Assembly: GCA_009667805.1 (NCBI GenBank)
Contig: CM019065.1
Span: forward strand, 156,355,322-156,419,321
Source of the DNA: Leptobrachium leishanense
Taxonomy: Eukaryota; Chordata; Amphibia; Anura; Megophryidae
DNA: 64,000 bases
Direction: 5' to 3'
Shown: positions 1-10,515 of the stretch, one piece after another
How positions within the stretch are numbered: position 1 is the first letter of the stretch
Layout: each line of letters opens with the position of its first letter
Notes under the pieces: generated by a model
The model's database searches: none
The model's input: only the letters and a program-made list of their open reading frames with translations
Told to the model about the DNA's origin: nothing
Position numbers and translations under genes: made by a program

Positions 1-205
1 TGGGGGGTTGAATAAAACTGATAATGATGTGAGCACAGAAAAGACATTTGTGGTTATTTCATTATAAATGTTATGTTATATTTGTCTGACCTACACGTGC
101 CTCTTTGATTTAATTGTAAGCAAGATGACTGAATGATCAAAATCAATGTCAAACTGGCCAAAACACTCAATTTCAGTGGGGGTTGAATAATTTTGAACAC
201 AACTG
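1..205. mobile_element. Tc1/mariner-type element, terminal fragment
   Basis: The stretch ends in a Tc1-like terminal repeat (GAACACAACTG) followed by TA at 206-207, the expected target duplication. A GGGGGTTGAATAA motif occurs twice, at the window edge and near 177-190, as in the nested terminal repeats of fish and frog Tc1 elements. Only the non-coding terminal part lies in the window; the transposase would be to the left. ORFs here are not credible genes. Family assignment rests on the terminal motif and the TA; the other end is not visible. Confidence 0.7.
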
Positions 206-207
206 TA

Positions 208-931
208 TCTCCAAATAGAAACACACCCCCAAAAACCAACAACAACCGAAGAACAAAAAACTGCTAAAGTAACATAACTCTCTAATAAAGGTATTATATT
301 TTGATAATTTGGAAATAATTGATACATCCTGTATGGCTGGAGGTTTCCAGTTCTTTTGTTCTATATTGATGTAACATTTCTGTAAAGGCTAACGGAAACA
401 AATAAAAACTAAACACTTCAGGTTCGATTTAATTCAACTTTTTCCCTTAAATGTACCAATTTTTCAACCGCAATTTGACCATTTTTCAGTTTAGTATAAT
501 TAATTAAGAGTTTAATGGAATTTCGATTCCCGATAAAATTTCACTAAATTATCGGCATTCACACTTATACGTGATAATGAAAATATTGGGTTATTGATTC
601 AATTCAGTTTTAACGGTATGCTGAATTTTGAATATGTATCAAGTGCTGAAAGGGGTTGATAAATGGCTCTTCAGAAAGGGTTTCAGAGAAACTCATACAG
701 AAACCCTCATGTAAACATTGGATTTTTGGAATAGGCATGCTTACTAGTCATTGTCAATCTGAACCTGACTGAAAATATGTTTTTGGGGGTTTTAATGGCC
801 CTTTTGTTCAAAACAGGATAATTTTTCGGTTCTCCGCTATGGTTGAACTAGTTTGAATGAATCATCTGATATTTAAAAAAAGTTATTGATGATATCTTTT
901 TGAAAACAACACTCATAGAATTAGTTTAAGC
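208..931. other. no recognisable feature
   Basis: AT-rich sequence with no long ORF, no clear terminal repeats and no tandem repeat. I see nothing to annotate. Confidence 0.5.
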
Positions 932-1025
932 CAGTGGGTCCCCAACCTGTCCTCGGGACCCTCAACCAGGCGAGAGTTTGCAGATCATCTTGGGGAAATA
1001 CAGACTGCACTCACTGAGAAGCTGG
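932..1025. mobile_element. hAT-Charlie-like MITE, truncated copy
   Basis: This matches the left part of the complete 182-bp element at 37532-37713: it starts CAGTGGGTCCCCAACCTGTC, continues through CTTGGGGAAATACAGACTG, and ends near the CACTCACTGAG motif. The right terminal repeat is missing, so this is a decayed one-ended copy. Divergence from the 37.5-kb copy suggests it is older. Confidence 0.65.
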
Positions 1026-1314
1026 CAAAAAGTCCTAGGACACTGGGGTCTCTGAAAATTAGTGAGAAGTTAAAACATAACTTTTACTAGTATCGAGAAT
1101 AAAAAAACACACTAGAGGCGATGACACAAAAATGACAAACAAATATATATAACGATGCTCTGTGTATATCCAGCCAAGCTGCATGAATACCTAATGGATA
1201 GGTTTGCCTAAGTAGATAGATAGTATCTAGGAGGTATAGAAGAAAAACGGGCCTTCAAGGGTCCGTGGCTATAGGACAGAGAGGAAATAGCTGGCTACCT
1301 ATCATATCTATAAC

Positions 1315-1345
1315 CAGTGCTTTTTTTCTAGGAAAAAAGGTGGGG
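1315..1345. mobile_element. hAT-like terminal fragment (CAGTGCTTTTTTTC family)
   Basis: CAGTGCTTTTTTTCTAGG followed by a GGTGGGGGTACT motif matches the left ends of the elements at 9233 and 59864. No matching right end or 8-bp duplication was found downstream, so this is a one-ended remnant whose right limit is unknown. Confidence 0.45.
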
Positions 1346-2026
1346 GTACTGACCATGAAGAGTCATAGTGCCAGGCAACGAGCACCCAGTGAAAAGTTGG
1401 CATACGCTTACTTTGAGCCAATGAATAGAGGGTGCACACCAGCTATAGTTACTGAATAGAGCCAGGCCACAACATTGTGCTGCCTGGGTCCAAGGATGAA
1501 ATTCTGGCACCCCCCCATCAAACTATTTCCACCAAAGTTCACAGTAATGTTCGGTTTGTATGTGTATATCACTAAGCTCCACAGCAATAAAACTAACAGC
1601 AATGTGCAGTGTGTATGAGCGTATTACAGAGCTCCATAGTGCAGCATCATTGTATACTTTATAACTGAAAAGTGAACAATGGTGCTGCATTAGAAGAAAA
1701 GAAAATATATTTTTATATATTTACGTTTTCATTTTACAAAAAAACTGGTCATGTTTGGTATCCATGGAAAGGCCATGCGCTCCATGGCTTTCCAATGACA
1801 CCTCCCATGGCCCTCTAGCTTCCATGGGACAGAGATACAGAGGTATTATTTCTAAACAAACATTCCTCCTTTAGATCGCACTCACACAATGTACAAAATT
1901 AAAAGGCACATCAATGATTACCACCCCCTGGATAGGCTCAGCTGGAAATGGTTACCCTGCCGTCACAGGAAAATGCACGTCAAACTGGCACCAGTGGCAG
2001 TATAAAGATGTTTTATTTAAAACAAA
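1346..2026. other. unassigned sequence
   Basis: Probably holds the rest of the hAT-like remnant that starts at 1315. A segment near 1626-1690 resembles the AT-rich interior of the TTAA elements (motifs GCAGCATCATTGT and a nearby inverted form). Nothing coding is supported. Confidence 0.3.
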
Positions 2027-2039
2027 TAATAAGAAAAAA

Positions 2040-2082
2040 GCCAACATGTTTCGTCCGTAAATAAAGTGGACTTCATCAGGGC
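2040..2082 (-). ncRNA. hammerhead ribozyme motif (PLE-type), sense copy
   Basis: On the minus strand the order is GCC, CTGATGA (2079-2073), a stem-loop closed by GTCC and GGAC, GAAA, a very short stem III (AC-AT-GT), T at the cleavage position, then GGC. GCC and GGC can pair as stem I. This is the core layout of a type I hammerhead with the two-base-pair stem III described for PLE ribozymes. The conserved CUGAUGA and GAAA boxes are intact. Activity is inferred only from the motif; minimal PLE hammerheads often need a dimer. Confidence 0.65.
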
Positions 2083-2126
2083 AAAAAGAAATAATACAAA
2101 TACATCTCATACAATAAATTTATATA

Positions 2127-4240
2127 CAGGGTTATCCAAAGAGATCCGAATTGCTTGAGAAAGGTAACCGAACGCTGAAAATCAGCGTTCGGTTACCTTT
2201 CCTGGCCATTCGGCTATCCAGAGAGCAGGCAATTCGCCAAATCTTGGCGAATTGCCTGAACATATGGTGCCTGTTCGGTGCCTATTCGAGGGCAGTGAAA
2301 ACCCCATATAAAAAGCACTGCTTCGGCTATTCAGAGAACACAAACCAGCAGTGAAAGGTTCCCCTAATGCCCTGCCATTCGGTGGTTTAATTCGGCAAAT
2401 TTATTCAGGAAAATCCCATAGGCTTCAATGTTAAAAATATTCCCGTTTTAATTCAATATCTAATAAACCGTTCATTATAAAATTCTGCAGCAAAAAGTCT
2501 CTTTATTTATAGATTTTTTAGGATACTTTAAGCATTTTTCTTAATCTTTTTTTAAACCTTAAAATGCGGTGGACGAGAAGAGCGCGTCCACCCACATTGC
2601 TACTTGGCTGCGGAGGACGCGCTGAGCGCGTCCTCCCTTTGCAGCCGCGATCAGCCGGTATTCCGGCTGATCGCGTGGCCCCCCGGTGCGGGCTGACATC
2701 ATCGATGTCAGCCCAGCCTCCGGGACCCCGGCGGGCACGATAGGCGTCATCGCGCATGCACGATGACGTCTATTTCAGGCACCCCCCCGCCATTGCAGGG
2801 AAGGTGCCTGAAGGGGAGGGGGGAAGGTCCTTCGGAACTCTCCCCCTCCCCTTCCCCGTGGGCCAGCGATTAAAGACAGGCACCGCCTGGAAGGGCACAG
2901 CCTGCCCTTCCAAGCGGCGGCTGTCTTTAACCCCTAGGGGGCTGGATCGCGATATGGCGCTAACATGCGCCGTATTGCGGTCCCCTCCCGGAGCTGGCCG
3001 ACATCTTGGATGTCGGCCAAGCTTCCGGGATATCCCCCTAATGACTGGCATCATCGCGCAGAGCGCGATGGCGCCAGTTTTGAAATTAACCCCTTGCTGC
3101 CACCTATAGTGGAGATAGTGAGTTCCAATGAACCCCCTATCTCCCGATCCGTGACAGCTAGGGGTTAATGGTTGCTATCATTGGAACGGCCAGAGTGTGG
3201 CCTTCTCAATGATACCAAACATGACCATGTAAAATTAAAAATAAAAATAAAATTAAAAAAAAAATTTTTAAAAAAAAAAGTTTTTGGGGTTTTTTTTGTT
3301 TTATTAGTGCAACAATATTGTTCCCATTTCAATTATAAAGTGAACAATGATGCTGCACTAACGATTTTTTCTACGGGGGCGTTTGCTAAAAAACACGTAA
3401 TTTTCCCCAAAAAAAGTAACGATTCCTCATTTCTAATTTTTTTAACAAGCGCACCCCATAGAAAATATAACCGCAAACGATCGCATGTTAAAATGTGAAA
3501 AAAACACTTTACACATTGTAAATTATTGAAAATTCAAATTTGATTGCATTTTTTTGTTATAATATACAGACATGACATAACGTATACATATAATAATGAC
3601 ATATTATGAATCTGCACAGTCTGCCGGAAAGAACGATATATAATATGTCTGGGTCATATATTAAAATAAGGCTTCAAAATGCGGTTAAACATGATGAGCG
3701 AAACCGGTAAAAATGAGCTCAGCACAGAGGCGTGAAAAGGCTCAGCAGCGAAAGGGTTAAAAGTCTGATTTTTTTATTTTTAAGTTTACTTATTTTTTCT
3801 GTAACAGCCCTTTTTATTATCATTCCCTGGACCTTATGTGCAAATTTCAGACATTTTCGCTCAATAGTTTCTTTGCAAACAGCGTTTCTTTTTCACAGAT
3901 TCATACAAATGGTTTTGCTAATTTATTCACCTCCCTCGTCTGTGGTCTCAGCTGCTTCGGCTGCTTCGGCTGTGTGCGATCAGCTCCTGCTCGGGCTTTT
4001 TCCGTGGTTTTCGCAGGTTAATCCAGATGTTTTTGGGGGTTTTCAGCGTGCATTCGGTGGGTTTTGCGGTTAGTTTTCGTCGGGTTTGCGGCAGCTTTTC
4101 CCTGCAATTCGGGGACCCTGTGGTGTTTGCTGAATACACCGCAGGGTTGCCGAAATGGGATCGACAAAAGGAACCGAATTGAAGAGAACGAAAAGTCACC
4201 GAACGTGCAGTGACTTTTCGAATCTCTTTGGATAACTCTG
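2127..4240 (+). mobile_element. CAGGGTTATTC-family MITE copy A with a nested TTAA element
   Basis: Terminal inverted repeats are CAGGGTTATCCAAAGAGATC at the left and the complement, ending GGATAACTCTG, at the right. The 3-bp duplication ATA flanks it at 2124-2126 and 4241-4243. The other arm of the PLE (about 5660-5675) shows the same site without the insert, which confirms both edges. The interior begins with a near-perfect hairpin around CGAACGCTGAAAATCAGCG and carries motifs shared by copies at 11753, 31955, 36380 and 48898. It has no transposase. A TTAA element (2552-3760) is nested inside. Confidence 0.85.
2552..3760 (+). mobile_element. TTAA-site DNA element, piggyBac-like non-autonomous
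   Basis: It is flanked by TTAA at 2552-2555 and 3757-3760. The right end reads CAGCGAAAGGGTTAA; the left end is mutated (TTAAACCTTAAAATGCGG). The left half is GC-rich with local inverted repeats (for example GGCGGCTGTCTTTAA against its complement). The right half is AT-rich and contains GAACAATGATGCTGCACTAA. The same two-part structure recurs at 12060-13199 and 43322-45480. The terminal pattern TTAACCCTTTCACTGC and the TTAA target resemble frog piggyBac (Uribo-type) ends; Kolobok elements also use TTAA. ORFs inside are not transposase. Confidence 0.75.
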
Positions 4241-4789
4241 ATAGTGTCCGAAATCAAGAAATCCTGCATTCCGGTGTCCAATTCCATCCCTCACATCCGG
4301 TTTCCCTCAACTCCGTCCCCGGAAATGACATCACAGAGCAGTTCAGACTACAGCAAAACACGCAGAAGCGGAAATGGAAGATCTGCTTGTGCTTCTGGGA
4401 GATGTAGTGCTTCTGACAAAAACTCTCTCCCAAACATCTTGACTGAGTAAGGTGCACAGATCCGGAAGTAAAGAACCTCCGAACAGCGAATACCGTGCTT
4501 ATTGCTGGGAGATGTAGTTCACCTAAACAAAAATAATTATTAGAAGCAAAAATCGCTAATCTTAATTAACAACACATTCAGACACAATAAAATAAAATAA
4601 AATGAAAGAAGGATCAGCCAAATAGAGAGACCGAACAGATACACACAATTGGCAAAAATGACAGTGTAATAATAAATAATATTAAAATAATATTAAAATA
4701 AAGGGAGGATCAGCTGGCTAAAATGGACCGAGCGGAGCACAAAATGCAAGTCTATAGGCAACCCTTTATGTCCAAGTCAACATTAAGAC

Positions 4790-5162
4790 CTCCAGTCTTC
4801 CAAGTCCCCATTCTATAGATCCACTTGGTCTCTCTCCTGGCCAAAACTTTCAAAAAGTCTCCCCCTCTCCAATCCTTAACAACCAAGTCAATGTCAATTG
4901 ATTACAGTGGACAGGAACACTGTGATCACTCTTTTTCCATCTTATGTTACCAAGATGTTCTAAAATTGTTAACTCTAAGTTCTCTAGTTGTTCTCCCTAT
5001 ATACTGAACTCCACAGGGACATTCTAATAGGTATACAACCCCTTTACTTGAGCAATTGATAAAGGACTTAATTTCGTAATTTTTAATCGTGAGATTACTT
5101 TTAAATCTCATAGTTTTTCTCAATGTTGACTTGGACATAAAGGGTTGCCTATAGACTTGCAT
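4790..5162 (-). pseudogene. Penelope-like GIY-YIG endonuclease, C-terminal remnant
   Basis: The minus-strand frame from 5162 contains GVVYLLECPCGVQYIGRT. This combines the GIY-type (VVY) and YIG motifs with the CPC cysteines typical of PLE endonucleases just before the YIG. The frame breaks soon after TTRELRV. A second frame downstream holds residues resembling the PLE tail (GERPSGSIEWGL, equivalent to a tyrosine- or tryptophan-rich W-I-Y-E-L-N end). In an intact PLE this domain follows the reverse transcriptase and nicks target DNA. Here the upstream sequence is the inverted arm, so no RT is present. It is a dead fragment. Confidence 0.7.
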
Positions 5163-5706
5163 TTTGTGCTCCGCTCGGTCCTTTTTAGCCGGCTGATCCT
5201 CCCATTATTTTAATATTATTTTAATATTATTTTAAAATTACACTGTCATTTTTGCCAATTGTGTGTATCTGTTCGGTCTCTCTATTTGGCTGATCCTTCT
5301 TTCATTTTATTTTATTTTATTGTATCTGAATGTGTTGTTAATTAAGATTAGCGATTTTTGCTTCTGATAATTATTTTTGTTTAGGTGAACTACATCTCCC
5401 AGCAATAAGCACGGTATTCGCCATTCGGAGATTCTTTACTTCCGGATCTGTGCACCTTACTTAGGATGTTTGGGAGAGAGTTTTTTGTCAGAAGCACTAC
5501 ATCTCCCAGAAGCACACGCAGATCTTCCATTTCCGCTTCTGCGTGTTGTGCTGTAGTCGTCTGAACTGCTCTGTGATGTCATTTCCGGGTACGGAGTTGA
5601 GGGAAACCGGATGTGAGGGATGGAATTGGACACCGGAATGCAGGATTTCTTGATTTCGGACACTATATAAATGTATTGTATGAGATGTATTTGTATTATT
5701 TCTTTT

Positions 5707-5749
5707 TCCCTGATGAAGTCCGCTTTATTTACGGACGAAACGTGTTGGC
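5707..5749 (+). ncRNA. hammerhead ribozyme motif (PLE-type), second arm
   Basis: CTGATGA lies at 5710-5716, then a stem closed by GTCCG and CGGAC around a CTTTATTTA loop, GAAA at 5737-5740, and a short ACGTGT stem III. Stem II is perfect here (5 bp). Stem I is weaker than in the 2040-2082 copy, with CC against GG. It is the inverted partner of that motif and supports the PLE call. Confidence 0.65.
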
Positions 5750-5920
5750 TTTTTTCTTATTGACCATGATATATTTCTTTATCTCTTTGTAGAGTTTACT
5801 CCCCCAATTTGTTGTTTTTTGTGTATCTGTTATCAGCGTCTTTGGGAGGAAACGCTGGGGGAGAACGACTCGAAAGATACGTATTATATTTTCTTTGTGT
5901 TATCTCACGATTGTGTTTAT

Positions 5921-6130
5921 TTAACCCCTTCACTGCTGAGCCATTTCACGTCTTTAAAAAAAACACATTTTTTTTTACTTTAAACATGGTCATGTTTGCT
6001 ATCATTGGAAACATGACCCTGCTAGCTGCCAACAGTCGTGAGATATTGGGGTTCTAAGGAGCCCCCTATCTTTCCTTAGGAGGAGTCAATGAGGACGTTC
6101 CCCACGCGTCCTCAGCAGTGAAAGGGTTAA
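5921..6130. mobile_element. short TTAA-site element
   Basis: A 210-bp unit runs from TTAACCCCTTCACTGCTGAG to the complement ending CTCAGCAGTGAAAGGGTTAA. The termini match the larger TTAA elements. Internally it keeps a TTTAAACATGGTCATGTTTG segment and a TTCCCCACGCGTCCTCAGC end. It is an internally deleted, non-autonomous copy. Confidence 0.75.
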
Positions 6131-6584
6131 ACATAAACATTACATGGTCATATTTGGTATCGTTGGAAGGGCCAGACTATGACCTTTCCAATGACACCTC
6201 AATTGACCTTGTGTGGTGTAAAAATCAGAGATACCGGGTTCTAAAATCCCCCTATCTTTCCTCACTGCAGTGCCACTGTCTAGGTTGCCATTGAAACAAT
6301 GCAATGCGCAATCACCTCCACACTTGCTGGCAATGTGGGAAATGAGAAGGTGAGTTAGTGCAGCATCATTGTTCACTTTATAATTTTCTTTATAAAAGAA
6401 AAAAGAGAAAAAATTATATTTTATTTGTTATTTTATTTTTACATAAACGTAACCTGGTCATGTTTGGTATCACTGGAAAAGCCACACTTTGGCCTTTCCA
6501 ATGATCCCTTATATGCTACTCTAGCCTGTCGGGCTCCAGAGATACAGGGGTCTGAATGATTGTACTTTGTTTTTTTAGTTTTTA
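6131..6584. repeat. interior sequence of the TTAA family
   Basis: This stretch repeats interior modules of the TTAA elements: two copies of an ACATGGTCATRTTTGGTATC segment followed by CCTTTCCAATGA, and a GCAGCATCATTGTTCAC segment near 6360. It sits between two complete TTAA-ended units and may be a rearranged remnant that lost its own ends. Confidence 0.5.
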
Positions 6585-7564
6585 TTAACCCTTTCCCTGC
6601 TGAGCCATTTCACCGCTGTGTGCTGAGCTAATTTCTACTGCTTTTGCGCATCATGTTTAAATGCGTTTAGGAGCCACGTTTTATTATATGACCCAGAAAT
6701 ATAATTTTTTTTTTTGGCAGACTCAGCAGATTCATAATATATCATTATTATATGTATACGTCATGTCCTGTCAGTATATTATAACAAAAATGCAATAAAA
6801 TTAGAATTTTTAATTATCTACTGCGTATAAAGTGGTTTTTTTCACATTTTTTCACATGAGCGTTTGCGGTTATATTTTCTATGGGGTGCGCTTGTACAAA
6901 AATTAGAAATGGGACTTGTTATGTTTTTGGGGGGGTTACGTGATTTTTTGCAAACGCACCACATAGAAAAAAATCATTAGTGCATCATTGTTCACTTTAT
7001 AATTGAAATGTGAAAAATATTGCTGCATTAAAAAAAACAACACACAAAAAATATACATATTTTTTAAAAAGAAAATTTCTTTACTTATTTTTTTACGTTT
7101 TGAATTTTTTTATTTTACTTTGAACATGGTCATGTTTGGTATCATTCGAATCATTCGAAAGGCCATGCTCAGACCTTTCGAATGACACCATGCCTGACCC
7201 CCTAGCTGCCACGGTTAAGAACACTGCCCTTCAAAGCGGTGCCTGTTTTTTTTCTGAAAACCCTCCCAATCGGGAGAGAGAGGGATCCAAAAAGAACCTC
7301 CCCTCCCTTTCAGGCGATCCCCCGGCATTGCCGGCGCCTGGAAATTACGTCTTCGCGCATGGTGCGATGATGTCATTTACATTGGGGCCGGCCTACCTTC
7401 AGCGCCTGGCTTCGCTGAAGCCAGAACGCCGCGGGACCCCGGACAGAGAGGTGAGTATCTCTGCCGGGGCTCCCGCAAGCGGAGGACGTGTAGGGAATGT
7501 CCCCCGCATATAGCGGGAGTCAATTAGGACGTTCCCCACATGTCCTCCGCAGTGAAGGGGTTAA
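6585..7564 (-). mobile_element. TTAA-site DNA element, reverse orientation
   Basis: TTAA at 6585-6588 and 7561-7564 bracket termini TTAACCCTTTCCCTGCTGAG and CCGCAGTGAAGGGGTTAA. Here the AT-rich half comes first and the GC-rich half second, the reverse of the 2552 copy. Shared motifs include ATATCATTATTATATGTATA and GCGATCCCCCGGCATTGCC. No transposase ORF is visible; the 125-aa ORF near its right end crosses the GC-rich module and is not credible as a gene. Confidence 0.75.
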
Positions 7565-8073
7565 ACAGCAAGACACCCCCTTGTGGCAGGTGCCTGTTGG
7601 CACAGCCTACTCTGCCTATTTATAAACCCAGCTTTGGTCATCATGCCCATGCGCAATTATATCAGTGGGCATGGGGGGGTCCTTTAGGTTGGGCTGAGAT
7701 TCCAAGATGTTAACCCCCTGCGGCAGAAGTTTGCGATTGGCACCAGGTTGGCACGATTCGCGGAACTTCGATGATGGGCTCGAGACGTCCTCCACATCCT
7801 AGCTGAGGAGCATCGTTCCTGACGGTAGCTGCCGGAACTGAGTACTGTCTTGTACCGGCAGCCAGAAAAAAATTCTACTCAAGACTCTCCTTATGGGCAC
7901 TTAACGAGGAGTGGCGTTCTTAACTCTAAATTAAATTGTTCAAAGTTTTTGTCAATTCAGAAACCAGTCTAACAGAACTGCCTATATTTCTGTATTGTTG
8001 TGGAACCCCAACCAGGTTCTGTTCAATTAAAGCAACCAACCTGTAACACCGAAGATTCCCATTTAGAGTGGCC
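7565..8073. other. unassigned sequence
   Basis: Mixed-composition sequence without long ORFs, clear inverted termini or tandem repeats. I see nothing to call. Confidence 0.4.
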
Positions 8074-8628
8074 TGTGTCATGCCCCATGTTTTAGGATTT
8101 ATTGTATATTTTTCTGTTTTGTGTTGAATCTGCCTTTGCTGCTCACATGCTATTGATTTCATAGCTATTTTGTCCCTTCTGGGTTTCCCTAGCTTTTCTG
8201 TATCAGCTAGTTCCCACCCCTCTGCTCAGTGTCTTGTTTTTTGTTACTTCCTGGTTACATAGCAGCCATTCTGTTCTCACTGCTAGACAAAGTAAATTCT
8301 TTTTACCTGCATAGCTGTACACTAACAAGATTGTCAGTCTGATCATTAAACTCTTCAACTGGATTCATTTTTCTACGTGTCAGTTTTGCTGAGTTGAAGC
8401 TATCTGCTGAACTTCATCGTGTGAGTACTGGTCAAAAACAGACTTCAGCTAGTCTTAAGCACCCACGCCTCACAGCTTTGCTTAGGGAAGCAGAATAGCC
8501 TGAGTATATCATATAAGCAAAAGAGGCTCCTTGTAGGTAAAGTAGTTATGCACATAGGTTTCTCATGTTACGAGTAGGACTCACAAGAAAATGGTTTACT
8601 TTAAATTTGTGACAGGCTCATCATGACA
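8074..8628. mobile_element. probable solo LTR
   Basis: The segment begins TGTGTCATGCC and ends TCATCATGACA, giving short inverted TG...CA termini. TGGCC (8069-8073) and TGGCT (8629-8633) form a near-perfect 5-bp target duplication. A CATTAAACTC polyadenylation-like signal lies inside near 8344. No gag, pol or env coding sequence is attached, so if correct this is a solo LTR left by recombination. The class (Gypsy or endogenous retrovirus) cannot be decided from the LTR alone. Confidence 0.5.
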
Positions 8629-9232
8629 TGGCTGAAAGGTGAGACTTAATCCCCACATTTTGCTCTGTAGTTTACTTTTTGTAAGTGTGAAAATGTATGC
8701 ATTTAGGGCACTATCATGTACCTGTAGATAAAACTGGGACGCTAAGTGGAAAAATTAGTGATTGCTAAATACCCCTTTGTGTCCCGGTATCAATTCAACA
8801 GCAGATCATAGGGCAGGAGTTGAGTCCAGCAGCCTGCCCCATAGCGGCCACTAGGCTCGTGGATGCTGGGGGAAGTGCTAATGTGCAGTCTCTAGCATCT
8901 GCTCCATGGAGTCCATAGGAGTCAATAGGACTCCATGGAGACTTTTCCTGCCGTGTCACATTCCTGCTGGTCGGCGGAGTGATCATGGAGGGAGCCTGGG
9001 CATTTTTTTTCCCCCAGCTACTCTCTGCTCCCGGCGGTCAGAAGCAGTGGATGGGGATACCGTTCTCGCTGAGGGATGAGAGGTAAGTATTTGATTTTTT
9101 GTGGGGTGTTTTCAGCTGCAGCTAACTGATTCTGCAGCAGCGGAATCAGTTAGCTACAGCTCTGAGCTGGTGTTAACTTTTTTAGTTAGCGTCAGCTCTT
9201 AGTAACTAGCGTTAGGACCAAATGATCCTTGT

Positions 9233-10515
9233 CAGTGCTTTTTTTCTGGAAAAATAGGTGGGAGTACTCTCACGCCCAGGGAAAAACTAATTATTATGAT
9301 GATTTTTCGTATCCTAATAAATACTTCTTTATTCACGCTGGATATATTGCCCCAGTTCACACTGGATATATTGCCCCAGGCTCACATGGATATATTGCCC
9401 CAGGCCAGCTCACATGTATATATTGCCCCAACTCACATGGATATACTGCCCCAGCTCACACATGGATATATTGCCCCAGCTCACATGGATATAGTGCCCC
9501 AGCTCACATGATATATTGCCCCAGGCGAGCTCACATTGATATATTGCCCCAGACCAGCTCAAATGGATATATTGCCCCAGCTCACATGGATATATTGCCC
9601 CAGCTCACATGGATATATTGCCCCAGCTTACATTGATATATTGCCCCAGCTCACATGGATATATTGCCCCAGGCCAGCTCACATGGATATATTGCCCCAG
9701 CTCACATGGATATATTGCCCCAGGCCAGCTCACATGGATATATTGCCCCAGCTCACATTGATATATTTCCCCAGGCCAACTTACATGGATATATTGCCTC
9801 AGACCAGCTCACATGAATATATTGCCCCAGCTCACATGGATATATTTCCCCAAGCCAGCTTACATGGATATATTGCCCCAGCTTAGATGGATATATTGCC
9901 CCAGCTCACATGGATATATTTCCCCAGGCCAACTTACATGGATATATTGCCTCAGGCCAGCTCACATGAATATATTGCCCCAGCTCACATGGATATATTT
10001 CCCCAAGCCAGCTTACATGGATATATTGCCCCAGCTCACATGGATATATTGCCCCAGGCCAGCTCACATGGATATATTGCCCCAGGCCAGATCACATGGA
10101 TATATTGCCCCCAGCTCACCTCTGCCAGGCTCCTCCGAGTCATTGCCAGTCGCCACATTCTTTTCTTCTACGAGCGGCTGCCTGCATGAATATCTGCCGC
10201 TCACCTGGGATCCATCCACTAGCCAGCCATGATCTCGCGAGATCGCGGAGCTCACGTGAACTCCACGATCTCGCGAGATCGCAACTGGCTGGGGATGGTT
10301 CGCAGGCGAGCGGCAGATATCCAGGCCGGCGGGCACTCGTAGAAGAAAAGAACGCGGCGCCGCTGGATCCGCCCCTGCGCGATCAGACAGCTCCGGATTC
10401 GGACTCCGATAGTCCGATACCAGAGTTGTCGAAAATTAAAAAGCAAAGGGCGGCTGGCGATGAGGTGCCGCTACAGTGTACTGGCTCGTACCGCCTCAAA
10501 AAAAAAAAAGCCCTG
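9233..10515. mobile_element. hAT-like non-autonomous element with internal minisatellite
   Basis: The left end is CAGTGCTTTTTTTCTGGAAA; the right end, A-rich and ending GCCCTG, is its imperfect complement. Flanks ATCCTTGT (9225-9232) and ATCCTTCC (10516-10523) are an 8-bp duplication with two mismatches, the hAT hallmark. The left 60 bp match the element at 59864-63589. The interior is a long minisatellite, then a GC-rich inverted repeat (GATCTCGCGAGATCG appears twice around 10231-10280). There is no transposase. Confidence 0.7.
9339..10120. repeat. minisatellite, 24/29-bp unit (TGGATATATTGCCCCAG core)
   Basis: About thirty head-to-tail copies of a unit reading CTCACATGGATATATTGCCC plus CAG. 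The basic period is 24 bp; a longer 29-bp variant carries an extra CAGGC. The 24-bp unit is a multiple of three, which explains the long repetitive ORFs here; they are not genes. The core is shared with arrays at 32755-33620 and 46906-47416 and with fragments near 43700 and 44205. Confidence 0.9.

Larger units (their letters stand above)
2027..5762 (-). mobile_element. Penelope-like element (PLE), head-to-head inverted copy
   Basis: Two long inverted arms flank a short unique centre. The left arm is about 2027-2126 plus 4244-4786; it is interrupted by the MITE at 2127-4240. The right arm is about 5120-5762. The arms match almost base for base, including the CGGAAGTAAAGAA region and the GGGAGATGTAGT region. 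The centre carries a GIY-YIG remnant on the minus strand, and each arm carries a hammerhead ribozyme motif near its outer end. PLEs are known for GIY-YIG endonucleases, inverted partial copies (pseudo-LTRs) and hammerhead ribozymes. No reverse transcriptase is seen, so the copy is 5'-truncated and non-autonomous. Confidence 0.75.

Noticed and set aside
9339..10120. CRISPR-like array
   Set aside because: Units are contiguous without unique spacers, and the genome is eukaryotic.
9229..10232. Repetitive ORFs resembling a repeat-rich secreted protein
   Set aside because: The 24-bp unit is a multiple of three, so all frames stay open; boundaries follow the hAT, not a gene.
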